Assembly (NCBI GenBank): GCA_001464765.1
Contig: LNDV01000034.1
Location: forward strand, 840,671 to 904,670
Reading direction: 5' to 3'
Length of the DNA: 64,000 bases
Source: Betaproteobacteria bacterium Ga0077526
Lineage (GTDB): Bacteria; Pseudomonadota; Gammaproteobacteria; Burkholderiales; Ga0077523
The notes under the pieces were generated by a model that saw only the letters and a program-made list of their open reading frames with translations, ran no database searches and was not told the DNA's origin. Below are positions 16,193 to 24,237 of the stretch, in pieces. A program made the translations under genes and the position numbers. How positions within the stretch are numbered: the stretch's first letter is position 1; the number at the start of each line of letters is the position of its first letter.

Positions 16193-16534
16193 TCACTTCC
16201 CCGTGACCTCGTCGTTCGCGAGCAGTCGCGCGAATCCAACGAAAGTCACATTGAGGCCGATCGCCATCAGACCGACCTGGACGCGGTCGGCCGAAGGCTC
16301 CCCGAACAGCACCAAGCCACCAAGGGCGAGGCTGACACCAAAGGCCGCGAGAATGAAAACTCCAAGAGCCAGAACGCGAAGCGTGCGGCCACGAGCAGGA
16401 GGCATCTGAACACAAGCCTTGCGAAGGGCCCTGTCGACGAGGCCCGCATGCACAAGCACTGCGCCAATCATGAATCCCACGATCAACGAGAATGCGTACC
16501 GACCGCCTGGGAAATCCGCAATGAGATTTTCCAT
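16193..16534 (-). CDS. Small membrane protein of unknown function (second of a pair)
   Basis: A 113-residue protein starting at ATG 16534, eight bases after the stop of the upstream small membrane protein. It has three predicted membrane segments (about residues 13-33, 48-70 and 78-100: FSLIVGFMIGAVLVHAGLV, VLALGVFILAAFGVSLALGG, VQVGLMAIGLNVTFVGFARL). I do not recognise the family. The tight spacing suggests it is made together with its neighbour and that they may form a membrane complex. Confidence 0.55.
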   Translation of the reverse strand: MENLIADFPGGRYAFSLIVGFMIGAVLVHAGLVDRALRKACVQMPPARGRTLRVLALGVFILAAFGVSLALGGLVLFGEPSADRVQVGLMAIGLNVTFVGFARLLANDEVTGK

Positions 16535-16542
16535 CGGCTCAG

Positions 16543-16905
16543 TTACGGCGAAGAATGGTGACTGTTGGCGTTCGAGAATAACCAGGTAACCCAAGCGGCT
16601 CCGAGCAGGGCCGCGTAGAGAGCAACCGGTGAGAGCCAGTCTGTATCCCACCAGCCCTTTTGAGTCGCAGAGACGCCGAGTGGTGCGATCAGGAACGCCA
16701 GCGCGAGAGGGGTGGCAACGAGGATGGCCAAGGCGATGAACGCTACTGTTCCGAGCCTCTTCCGATCGTAGAGGTACCGAAGACGATGCAAGGCCAGGAT
16801 GCTCATCCCGATCGTTGCCCCGGCTCCATAGCCGATCAGAACCGGTGGTAGCAAGGCGCCGAACATCGTGTGTTGAAGTGCTTCGGGAAGGTAAGGTGCG
16901 TTCAT
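16543..16905 (-). CDS. Small membrane protein of unknown function (first of a pair)
   Basis: A 120-residue protein with three hydrophobic segments: MFGALLPPVLIGYGAGATIG near the start, VAFIALAILVATPLALAFLI in the middle and VALYAALLGAAWVTWLF near the end. ATG 16905 is chosen because AAGGAA sits ten bases upstream; GTG 16914 is too close to it. The family is not recognised. It is followed by another small membrane protein on the same strand. Confidence 0.55.
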   Translation of the reverse strand: MNAPYLPEALQHTMFGALLPPVLIGYGAGATIGMSILALHRLRYLYDRKRLGTVAFIALAILVATPLALAFLIAPLGVSATQKGWWDTDWLSPVALYAALLGAAWVTWLFSNANSHHSSP

Positions 16906-17109
16906 CGACTGCACTTTCCTTATGGATAGAGCGATCGCCGCGGCAGCGGAATTGCTCTAGCTTCGCGTAAGTCGATCACAGCTTGAAAAACCGCAGCACT
17001 TCCTGCGGCCAGAGCCGAGCGGCCGGCAAACACCCTGCCGCTCGAGCATCGCGTTAACTCAGCCCGGAGCAGTCGCATCGCGACCGCTCCGGACGATCAC
17101 CTTCCCCGA

Positions 17110-18906
17110 TCAGCCCTTGTGATGCGGCTGCTGGAGGCCGTACACCGGAGTCGGGACTCCCTCCATCCGGGCCTTCAGCTGTTGCGCGAGATAGATCGAG
17201 TAGTGTCGCGACTGGTGCAGATTGCCGCCGTGGAACCAGAGCCCGGGCTGCTGCGTGGGCTTCCACATGTTGCGCAGTTCGCCCTCCCACGGGCCGGGGT
17301 CCTTGGTCGTGCCTGAACCCATGCCCCAGCACTTCCCGACCTTGTCGGCGACTTCCTGGCTGATCAGCTGGGCTGCCCATCCATTCATCGACCCGTAGCC
17401 TGTCGCGAGCACGATCACGTCGGCCGGCAGTACCGTGCCATCGGCCATGACGACACCGTTCTCCGTGATGCGCTCGGTCTTCCCGGTCTTGAGCTTGATC
17501 TTGCCGTCGGCGATCAGCTCCGATGCGCCCACATCGATGTAGTAACCGGACCCGCGCCGGAGGTACTTGCAGAACAGTCCGCTGCCGTCCTCGCCGAAGT
17601 CGAGCATGAATCCGGCCTTTTCCAGACGGTCGTAGAAGTCCTTGTCCCGCTCCTTCATCTGCTGATAGACGGGCACCTGCAGCGCGGGCAGGACACGATA
17701 CGGGATCGAGGCAAAGATCAGATCGGCCTTCTGCGTCGTGACGCCGTTCGCCACGGCCTGTTCCGAATAGAGTCCGCCCAGCGCCAGTTCCATGAGCGTT
17801 TCGGAACGCGCGATGTGGGTGGAGGATCGCTGGACCATCGTCACGTCGACGTCGTGCTCCTGGAAGTCGGCGCAGATGTCGTGGGCGGAGTTGTTGGAGC
17901 CGATCACGACAGCCTTCTTCCCGACATAGCGCTCCGCGCCAGGATGTCGTGACGAGTGGTGAATGTCGCCCTTGAACGTGTCGATGCCCGGAATGTCAGG
18001 CATGTTGGGAACGGCGGACATCCCGGTCGCCAGCACGAGCTGCTTGGGCCTGAGCACGACCTCCTTGCCTTCCCGCTCGACCACGACGGTCCATTCGCCC
18101 TTGGCTTCGTCGTACTGGGCGCGCTTGCAGACAGTGCTGGTCCAGTAGTTGAGCTCCATCACCTTCGTGTACATCTCCAGCCAGTCGCCGATCTTGTCCT
18201 TGGGCGAGAACACTGGCCAGTGTTCGGGGAAGGGCAGGTAGGGCATGTGGTCGTACCAGACCGGGTCGTGCAGGCAGAGCGACTTGTAGCGATTGCGCCA
18301 GCTGTCGCCCGCGCGCGGGTTCTTCTCCACGATGATCGTGGGCACCCCCAGGCGCTTCAGCCTCGCGCCCAAACCGATTCCGCCCTGACCGCCGCCGATG
18401 ATGACGACGTACGGCTGCTGGGTGTATCCCAGCGCCGCTTCTTCCGCCTGCTTCCGCTCTAACCAGTTCTGGCGATGCTTCTGCACACCATGCTGGACGC
18501 CCTTCTCGCGCGTCGACCCTTTCCGCTCCTCGTGCCCCTTGAGTTCGTATTGCGTGGTGAGAAGCGTCCAGGCCTTGTCCTCGGCATTGAGGCGCAGATG
18601 TCCTTCCCCACGTCCGACGGCCGTTTCGAAACGAATCCACCCGTCCGTGATTCCGCCGGCTTCGGTCGCCTCACCCTCGAGAGTCCAGCCCGACGGGCGG
18701 GCGCTGGGCAGCGTCGCCGCGAGCATGTCTGCGATTGCCTGGCGCCCCTCCATGGTCTTGAGATTCCATGTGAATGAAACGAAGTCGCGCCAGAAACCGT
18801 CTTCCGCGAAGAGGCTGGCAGCCTCCTGGACGGCATTGGCCTTCAGGGCGGCGTCGAACTTGGCAAGCCAGGCGTTCACACGCTGGGTGGGTGAAGCGGT
18901 CGTCAT
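17110..18906 (-). CDS. Flavin-containing monooxygenase with N-terminal SnoaL-like domain
   Basis: A 598-residue protein behind a very strong ribosome site (AAGGAGGAG). Residues 1-130 look like an NTF2/SnoaL-type domain (FDAALKANAVQEAASLFAED, GFWRD). Residues from about 165 form a class B flavoprotein monooxygenase: FAD site IIGGGQGGIGLGARLKRLGV, an FKGDIHHSSRHPG segment resembling the FxGxxxH fingerprint of FMO/Baeyer-Villiger enzymes, NADPH site VIGSNNSAHD, and a late LATGYGSMNG motif. It probably oxygenates a small molecule using NADPH and oxygen. It stands alone, and the substrate is not predictable. Confidence 0.85.
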   Translation of the reverse strand: MTTASPTQRVNAWLAKFDAALKANAVQEAASLFAEDGFWRDFVSFTWNLKTMEGRQAIADMLAATLPSARPSGWTLEGEATEAGGITDGWIRFETAVGRGEGHLRLNAEDKAWTLLTTQYELKGHEERKGSTREKGVQHGVQKHRQNWLERKQAEEAALGYTQQPYVVIIGGGQGGIGLGARLKRLGVPTIIVEKNPRAGDSWRNRYKSLCLHDPVWYDHMPYLPFPEHWPVFSPKDKIGDWLEMYTKVMELNYWTSTVCKRAQYDEAKGEWTVVVEREGKEVVLRPKQLVLATGMSAVPNMPDIPGIDTFKGDIHHSSRHPGAERYVGKKAVVIGSNNSAHDICADFQEHDVDVTMVQRSSTHIARSETLMELALGGLYSEQAVANGVTTQKADLIFASIPYRVLPALQVPVYQQMKERDKDFYDRLEKAGFMLDFGEDGSGLFCKYLRRGSGYYIDVGASELIADGKIKLKTGKTERITENGVVMADGTVLPADVIVLATGYGSMNGWAAQLISQEVADKVGKCWGMGSGTTKDPGPWEGELRNMWKPTQQPGLWFHGGNLHQSRHYSIYLAQQLKARMEGVPTPVYGLQQPHHKG

Positions 18907-19021
18907 GCGTTACTCCTCCTTATTTTTGGGGATGCCTCGGACTGCCGCCCGATCACGTCAGCAGATCGGCCTGCAGGTGTGGACTGGGCGGATCGTACTT
19001 CGCACCAGGGTTACCGTAAAC

Positions 19022-19105
19022 CGAAGGTGGAGGGTGTGGTGCGGCGTGCGATGGGGCGCGGGCGCATGCGCGGGGAGAAGAATGATTGTGCGAAGTACCT
19101 GGCCC
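19022..19105 (+). repeat. Dispersed MITE-like repeat, copy F (right-end fragment)
   Basis: The segment GATGGGGCGCGGGCGCATGC, then GGGGAGAAGAATGATTGTGC and GAAGTACCTGGCCCT, matches the right ends of copies A and C with several changes. It lies between the promoter side of the monooxygenase gene and the 3' end of a lipoprotein gene. The left half is absent. Confidence 0.55.
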
Positions 19106-19139
19106 TAGCAATTGGTAGGTGCTGTGGTCATTCCGAGCC

Positions 19140-19721
19140 CTACTTGCTCTGGCAGTACTTCTGCGTGAATGCTTGAATCATTCGATCATAGGACTCGAAC
19201 TTTGGATTCCACCAGTGAACTTTTCTGTTTGGGTCGTTGGCTGTGCTCAAGTACAAGTCGAGAGCTTCTTTGTAGAGCTCACATCCACGCTGCTGGTTTC
19301 CGTCAACGTGCTCCGCGTTGCCCATGCCAAACAGTGCGGTGGAGACTCCCCAGTTGTCTCCTAGTGTTCTGTATGTCTCGGCCGCTTTCGCGAAGTGCTC
19401 AATCGACGTTCTTAGGGTCGGATCATATTCGTTGTGCTTCTTGTAGAAGCCGGCATGATTTCGATACGTTTTACTTTTGTAGAAGTTGCCCAACACCATG
19501 TGAGCTTGGGCAACGCCTTCGGCATTGTTGGCGGCTTCAAAGTCAGCGAGCGCTTCTTTCGCCAGTCTTTGTGCTGGGATTGCACGATCGTCATCTATCA
19601 GATAACTGGCATTCTGCAGTTTCTTCCATGGATCGCTTGTATCGGGAACCATCGCTGCTGAACAGCCAATGAGCACAACGCAAACGAGTGCGGTCGCTAG
19701 TCTCAGAATTCTGTTGATCAC
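19140..19721 (-). CDS. Lipoprotein with TPR-like repeats
   Basis: A 193-residue protein starting with GTG 19721 behind GAGGAG. The first 20 residues are a lipoprotein signal ending in the lipobox LIGC. The mature part has several helix pairs of TPR type (RLAKEALADFEAANNAEGVA, then SIEHFAKAAETYRTLGDN, then GCELYKEALDLYLS), so it is probably an outer-membrane-anchored binding protein in the periplasm. GC content is lower than in the core genes, which suggests an acquired region. Function unknown. Confidence 0.72.
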   Translation of the reverse strand: MINRILRLATALVCVVLIGCSAAMVPDTSDPWKKLQNASYLIDDDRAIPAQRLAKEALADFEAANNAEGVAQAHMVLGNFYKSKTYRNHAGFYKKHNEYDPTLRTSIEHFAKAAETYRTLGDNWGVSTALFGMGNAEHVDGNQQRGCELYKEALDLYLSTANDPNRKVHWWNPKFESYDRMIQAFTQKYCQSK

Positions 19722-19959
19722 TGGTTCTCCTCATATATGGAGTGCGAGGAAGCCGCATGGAGTGGCGGCTATTCGGTCGGACAGCATTGATGATACGGCG
19801 ACTCCGCTTTCGGTCAATTGCGTCGACGCCATCCCCGCCTTCGGTCTAGCATCGGATCTTCCGAGTCGCAAACGTCGCAAACGGAGTTTGGTCTTGCAAG
19901 CGCGCATGATTTCCAGAGGATAACGTCAGATCGAGGGGGCTAGAGATTTCGCTACCTCC

Positions 19960-20212
19960 CTACCGTGTGCTCGGGACATCCGCCAACAGCCAACCCGAAC
20001 CGCCCTTCTGCTGGAACTCGAACACCGCGCCATGACAGGCGAGATGCACGCTTTCGTCAGCGTTCTTCGTCGGTACCGCCGTCGTCAGACACGATTGGAT
20101 TCCCGGTGAGAGCAGGCCCCACATGGTAGCGGCCTCGTGACGTTCCATTCAGTTGCTCGCAAAGTCGAACGGAAGGCGCGTGTCGTCGCCAGCCGCGAAC
20201 GCGACGACGACG
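19960..20212 (-). pseudogene. Decayed C-terminal copy of the membrane protein gene at 21875-22702
   Basis: The last 62 codons (MERHEAATMWGLLSPGIQSC, then VPTKNADESVHLACHGAVFE) are clearly homologous to the C-terminus encoded at 21875-22060 (MERDEAATLWMGLLSPGTQS, APTKNADGSVHLTCHGTVFE). Just before them, VVVAFAAGDDTRLPFDFASN matches VAAFMAGDTARL...FPFDFAGN of the intact copy but lacks six residues and then hits a stop codon. The N-terminal two-thirds is missing; repeat copy G occupies its place. It is a partial duplicate that no longer encodes a full protein. Confidence 0.8.
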
Positions 20213-20368
20213 TCCCAACGGCAGTCGCCGGGATTGGCGCTTGATGGACTTTCGGTCTTCCGAGAGGGCTCGCGCGGCGCCCCAAGGTCGCAGTAAACAT
20301 GCGTACGACTGGAGAGGGGCCCAGGCACCTGCTGAGCGAGCAGATAGCTTGTTCGAGAGTCCTGACCC
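20212..20368 (+). repeat. Dispersed MITE-like repeat, copy G (lacks the left end)
   Basis: It aligns with copy B from about the 30th base on: AGTCGCCGGGATTGGCGCTT, then GATGGACTTTCGGTCTTCC, GCTCGCGCGGCGCCCC, AAACATGCGTACGACTGG and the end TTGTTCGAGAGTCCTGACCC. The left edge runs into the decayed copy of the membrane gene and the right edge runs into a different gene fragment. Confidence 0.65.
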
Positions 20369-20490
20369 TGAGTCTTGTTGTCGATCGCAAACGCAGCTTC
20401 TGGCACTAGCCCGTCGATGACTTGCAAGCACTGTAAGGCGATCGCAATTGAAACAGCTTCCTCGGTTCGTTTGGTTGGCAAGAGTCGCAT
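20369..20490 (-). pseudogene. N-terminal fragment of an unidentified gene, cut by repeat copy G
   Basis: From ATG 20490 the frame reads MRLLPTKRTEEAVSIAIALQ, then CLQVIDGLVPEAAFAIDNK, and then enters the end of repeat copy G. The text is protein-like, but about 40 residues are too few to identify a family. The segment beyond the repeat belongs to a different gene remnant, so the original gene appears truncated. It may not be translated. Confidence 0.35.
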
Positions 20491-20599
20491 CGTGAGTTAG
20501 CAGCGCGCGCTCTCGCCGCGGTTCAGCTGCGCCAGGTTGCCGCGAAGGCAGCGCAACGAAGCGGCTGCCTCTGCTGGAACCGCCGGTTTTGAGAGAGCA

Positions 20600-21145
20600 T
20601 CACTTGGTAGCCAGCTTCTCGTCCAAGAGCTTCTTCAAGGTCTGAAACTGTTCTTGCGTGAAGGACCTTCCGCCTTCGAACTCACAGCAGAAGAACACCG
20701 GCTTGCCCTTCGACTCGCGGATCACGGTCTCAATGAGTTCCTTGGCTTCTTGTAGGTTCCTGTCGCTTTCGTAATACATCTGTGCCAATTGGTATTGGGC
20801 GATTCGTGCATCGCTGTTCTGATTGAAGTATCCACTGTTACCGAATGCGCCGATCATTTGGCCCTCGGCCCATCGGCCGCTCGCCTTCTGCGCGGCAGTT
20901 TTCTTGAGCCAATACTCGGCTTTCTCCAAATCTTTGGGCGTACCCAAGCCGCGAAAATAGAAAATGCCAACCCGTAGCTGAGCCCACGGCTTCCCAGCCT
21001 CAGCGTGTCGTAGAGCACCACTGAGCGCGCCTTCGAAATGCCCGGATGTCCACGCCATGTCGACCGTACGCTCGCCAATGTTGGGGTTCGGACCGGCGCA
21101 GCCGACCAAGCCTGCAAGGAGAATGCTGAGAAGTGGCTTTTTCAC
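20600..21145 (-). CDS. Lipoprotein with Sel1/TPR-type repeats
   Basis: A protein of about 181 residues from GTG 21145. It starts VKKPLLSILLAGLVGCAGPN, a lipoprotein signal with lipobox LVGC. The mature part contains a Sel1-like unit (AQLRVGIFYFRGLGTPKDLE, then KAEYWLKKTAAQ) and a second helical repeat (AQYQLAQMYYESDRNLQEAK). A C-terminal CCEFEGGRSFTQEQFQTLKK segment is unusual. It probably acts as a periplasmic binding protein. The GTG start is set by the signal peptide; the ribosome site is weak. Confidence 0.68.
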   Translation of the reverse strand: MKKPLLSILLAGLVGCAGPNPNIGERTVDMAWTSGHFEGALSGALRHAEAGKPWAQLRVGIFYFRGLGTPKDLEKAEYWLKKTAAQKASGRWAEGQMIGAFGNSGYFNQNSDARIAQYQLAQMYYESDRNLQEAKELIETVIRESKGKPVFFCCEFEGGRSFTQEQFQTLKKLLDEKLATK

Positions 21146-21252
21146 GCGCTCACTCAAGGAGATAAGGTTCAGACGACGGCGACGCGGGTGGAGCCCGGCG
21201 TTGACGATCGGTGGCAAGTGGCTGTTGGGTCGCTTCGCTGCGCAACTGCTGT

Positions 21253-21576
21253 TCACACCATGCATTTGTCTCGATCCGGGTTGATTGCGTCCGCATCCCG
21301 TCGGTTGGGGTAGTACACCTTCTTCCTCTCTAGCCCATAGACAAGCAAACCGTGGATGCCCTGCACTTCGGACTTGATTTGTCGCCTAGCCCAAACAACG
21401 TTGAACGCCGCGTCGAGCAACTGGGTATCACCACGCGCGTAGACCTCATCGATGAACGCAACGTCCTGACCTTGCGGAAAGATCAGCTCAAGCTCCGAAT
21501 CGGTGCAGCCGAAGATGTCGTACACGCAGTTGTCCGCTCCGTCGATCACCTGGATGTTCTTCACGGAGCGCTCCAA
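21253..21576 (-). CDS. Small hypothetical protein, possibly frameshifted at its N-terminus
   Basis: A 107-residue frame with protein-like text (NIQVIDGADNCVYDIFGCTD, then SELELIFPQGQDVAFIDEVY) whose only in-frame start is a TTG at 21576 without a ribosome site. In another frame just upstream, ATG 21653 has AAGG at good spacing and encodes MKVEEREPVLFGK before running to a stop at 21561. A one-base shift around 21610 would join the two into a protein of about 133 residues. So this is either a damaged gene or a sequencing error. The family is not recognised. Confidence 0.5.
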   Translation of the reverse strand: MERSVKNIQVIDGADNCVYDIFGCTDSELELIFPQGQDVAFIDEVYARGDTQLLDAAFNVVWARRQIKSEVQGIHGLLVYGLERKKVYYPNRRDADAINPDRDKCMV

Positions 21577-21874
21577 CGTTCTGTGGCTCTCGACCGTCGC
21601 GGAGTTCCGCGACGTTTGCCGAACAGAACCGGCTCGCGTTCCTCAACCTTCATCGGATTACCTTTCAGACATCTTTCCATCAGCCTGGACGCCCCAGCGC
21701 GAAGGGAAACCAGCGGCCGCGGGGTACCCACAACTCCCGCAACAGAGTAGCGCGGTCCGAATCTGCTGGCTATCCCTGCCCCCGGAAGTTCATCAGTTCT
21801 GGTGAACAAACGGTTCGCGCAGCACCGGGCTTCTGACGGGAAGCGCTCCCAATCGCGTGTAGTTCTCTACCCCC

Positions 21875-22702
21875 TCACCGCGTCCTCGGTATCCCCACAA
21901 ACATCCAGTCCGAACCGCCCTGCTGCCGGAACTCGAATACCGTGCCATGACATGTGAGATGCACGCTCCCATCCGCGTTCTTCGTCGGTGCTGCCGTCGC
22001 CAGACACGATTGGGTGCCCGGCGACAGCAGGCCCATCCACAGGGTGGCGGCCTCGTCGCGTTCCATCCCGTTGCCGGCGAAGTCGAACGGGAAGCGCGTT
22101 AGCGCCGTGAGGCGCGCGGTGTCGCCAGCCATGAAGGCGGCGACGAAGTCCCGATGGAATCGGTTGAAGGCCGGATCTTCGGGGAGCGCGCTGCCGGGGA
22201 GCTTTCCCATGCGCAGCCGGATGATTCGCCGGGTGTCGTCCGTGGCGGCATCCTGAAACCAGGTGACTTCGACGGGCGTGCCTTTCACGAACTCGATTGG
22301 CGGGGTGCCGCTGTTGGAAAAGGTGGCGGGGGAATAGCTGTCCGCGATGTTCCATTTGAAGCGCAGCCCCGCGACATCGAATCCCTCACTCACCGTCGTG
22401 CGGTAGCTCAAGGATTTGTTGCTCCAGTCGCGGGTCTTGCTCACGATGTGCCAGGCCTCGTCGATGGGGCCCGTGGTCACGTGCACCTCGGCGGGATTGA
22501 GATGGCGCACCCGGAGCTGGTCCCAGAGCCGGACACCGTTGATGAACGCGAATAGCGCCAGAGATACGGTGGGTAGCAGCCAGGTGCTCGGCTTCTTCCG
22601 GAAGTACCGCTCGAAGATCCAGTAGGCAAGCGGCAGCAGGACGAGAAAGCTCTCGACGGCCAGTCCGAGTGGATGGGCGGGGCCGTCGAAGACGAGTTCC
22701 AT
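21875..22702 (-). CDS. Membrane-anchored protein of unknown function (parent of the decayed copy nearby)
   Basis: A 275-residue protein with two N-terminal membrane segments (LGLAVESFLVLLPLAYWIFE near residues 12-31 and STWLLPTVSLALFAFINGV near residues 39-57), followed by a soluble domain rich in beta strands. Distinctive segments are HIVSKTRDWSNKSLSYRTTV and the C-terminal block GLLSPGTQSCLATAAPTKNA, VHLTCHGTVFEFRQQGGSDW. Paired cysteines in that block may form a disulfide, placing it in the periplasm. I do not recognise the family. A broken duplicate of its C-terminal third lies at 19960-20212. Confidence 0.65.
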   Translation of the reverse strand: MELVFDGPAHPLGLAVESFLVLLPLAYWIFERYFRKKPSTWLLPTVSLALFAFINGVRLWDQLRVRHLNPAEVHVTTGPIDEAWHIVSKTRDWSNKSLSYRTTVSEGFDVAGLRFKWNIADSYSPATFSNSGTPPIEFVKGTPVEVTWFQDAATDDTRRIIRLRMGKLPGSALPEDPAFNRFHRDFVAAFMAGDTARLTALTRFPFDFAGNGMERDEAATLWMGLLSPGTQSCLATAAPTKNADGSVHLTCHGTVFEFRQQGGSDWMFVGIPRTR

Positions 22703-22731
22703 TGCGGAGGCCGCCGGCGTCCGTCGCCCGG

Positions 22732-24237
22732 TCAGCCGCCGAACTTGTCCCGCAGCACGTTCTTCTGGACCTTGCCCATGGCATTGCGGGGCAGTTCCGT
22801 GACGACGTGCACGCGCTTCGGCACCTTGTAGTTCGCCAGCCGGCCGCGCAGCGAGGCAATCATGGCGGCTTCGTCGAGCTGGGCGCCCGCGGCCGCGACG
22901 ACGACGGCCGTAACGGCCTCGCCGAAGTCGGGGTGAGGCACGCCAATGACGGCCGACTCCACCACGCCCGGCCAGGTGTCGAGCTCCAGCTCGATCTCCT
23001 TCGGGTAGACGTTGTAGCCGCCCGTGATGATCAGGTCCTTCGCGCGGCCGACGATGCTGAGGTAGCCCTCGGCGTCGAACACGCCCACGTCACCGGTACG
23101 AAACCAGCCGTCGGGGGTGAACTCCTCGCGCGTCTTCTCGGGCATGTTCCAGTAGCCCTTGAACACGCTCGTGCCGCGGATCTGCACGCCGCCGGTCTCA
23201 CCGGTGGGCAGTGCGCGATCCTCGCCATCGGCCACCCGCACCTGCATGCCGGTAAGCGCCTGGCCGACGGTCCCGCCCTTGCGGGCGCCTACGAGCGGAT
23301 TCGTGGTGATCACGCCGGCTTCACTCATGCCGTAACGCTCGAGGATGGCCTGGCCGATGCGGGTCTCGAACTCGCGGAAGGTCTCCATCAGCAACGGCGC
23401 GGAGCCCGACACGAACAGGCGGATGCTTGCCGCGGCAGCGCGGTCGAAGCCGGGTTCCGCGAGCAGGCGCGTGTAGAAGGTGGGCACACCCATCATCACG
23501 GTGCAACGCGGCAGGCTGCGCAGCACGAGGGCCGCGTCGAACTTGCGATGGAACAGCATGCGCGCGCCGCTCAGGAGAACGCAGTGCGTGGAGATGAACA
23601 ACCCGTGCACGTGGAACAGCGGCAGCTCGTGCAGCAGCACGTCGTCACGCGTGAACCCCCAGGCGCCGGTCAGCGCGAGCCCATTCGCGGCGAGACTGCC
23701 GTGCGTCAGCATGGCGCCCTTCGAGCGGCCCGTGGTGCCCGAGGTGTAGATGATGAGAGCGAGATCCTCGGCAGCCGACACATGGACGGTGTCGTCCGGT
23801 GTCGCCGTCGCGGCCGAGTCCCGCAGACTTCCCTGTCCCGCGGCGTCGAGTGTGAGGACGGTCTTCACACCGGCAGTGGCAGCATGCGGCTTCAGGGGCT
23901 CGACGGATTCCGGCCGGCACACGAACACAGACGGCGTGGCGTCGCCAAGAAAGTAGGCGATCTCTGCCGGCTGGTACGCCGTGTTGAGCGGCAGGTACAC
24001 GAACCCGCCGCGCAGACATGCGAGATACAGCGCGAGCGCCGCCGGCGACTTGTCCACCTGGGCGGCCACGCGATCCCCCGGCCGGGCACCGTGCGCCCGC
24101 AGCGCCGCGGCGATGTGCGCAGCAAGCGAGCGCATCTCGGCATAGGTGACGATCATGCCGTCCTCGGTTTCGAGCAGCGGCGCGGCGCCGGTCGGAAAGC
24201 GGCTTTCGAGCAGGGCGTACAGGTTGGCTTGGGTCAT
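22732..24237 (-). CDS. matB: Malonyl-CoA synthetase-type acyl-CoA ligase
   Basis: A 501-residue ANL-superfamily enzyme. AMP-binding P-loop IIYTSGTTGRSKGAML, the A5 motif ILERYGMSEAG, GWFRTGDVG and the C-terminal catalytic lysine region MGKVQKNVLRDKF are all present. The motif FHVHGLFISTHCVLLSGARM is typical of MatB, which makes malonyl-CoA from malonate, ATP and CoA; other short dicarboxylates are possible. The ATG at 24237 overlaps the stop of the upstream carboxyltransferase-like gene as ATGA, so the two are translationally coupled. It is the last gene of the eight-gene Liv operon. Confidence 0.8.
   Translation of the reverse strand: MTQANLYALLESRFPTGAAPLLETEDGMIVTYAEMRSLAAHIAAALRAHGARPGDRVAAQVDKSPAALALYLACLRGGFVYLPLNTAYQPAEIAYFLGDATPSVFVCRPESVEPLKPHAATAGVKTVLTLDAAGQGSLRDSAATATPDDTVHVSAAEDLALIIYTSGTTGRSKGAMLTHGSLAANGLALTGAWGFTRDDVLLHELPLFHVHGLFISTHCVLLSGARMLFHRKFDAALVLRSLPRCTVMMGVPTFYTRLLAEPGFDRAAAASIRLFVSGSAPLLMETFREFETRIGQAILERYGMSEAGVITTNPLVGARKGGTVGQALTGMQVRVADGEDRALPTGETGGVQIRGTSVFKGYWNMPEKTREEFTPDGWFRTGDVGVFDAEGYLSIVGRAKDLIITGGYNVYPKEIELELDTWPGVVESAVIGVPHPDFGEAVTAVVVAAAGAQLDEAAMIASLRGRLANYKVPKRVHVVTELPRNAMGKVQKNVLRDKFGG

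Noticed and set aside
10800..20368. Same-orientation repeats with a toxin-antitoxin pair and orphan genes could be a chromosomal integron cassette array
   Set aside because: The repeat ends do not contain the attC core patterns (GTTRRRY and RYYYAAC), no integron integrase is seen, and most neighbouring genes face against the repeats.
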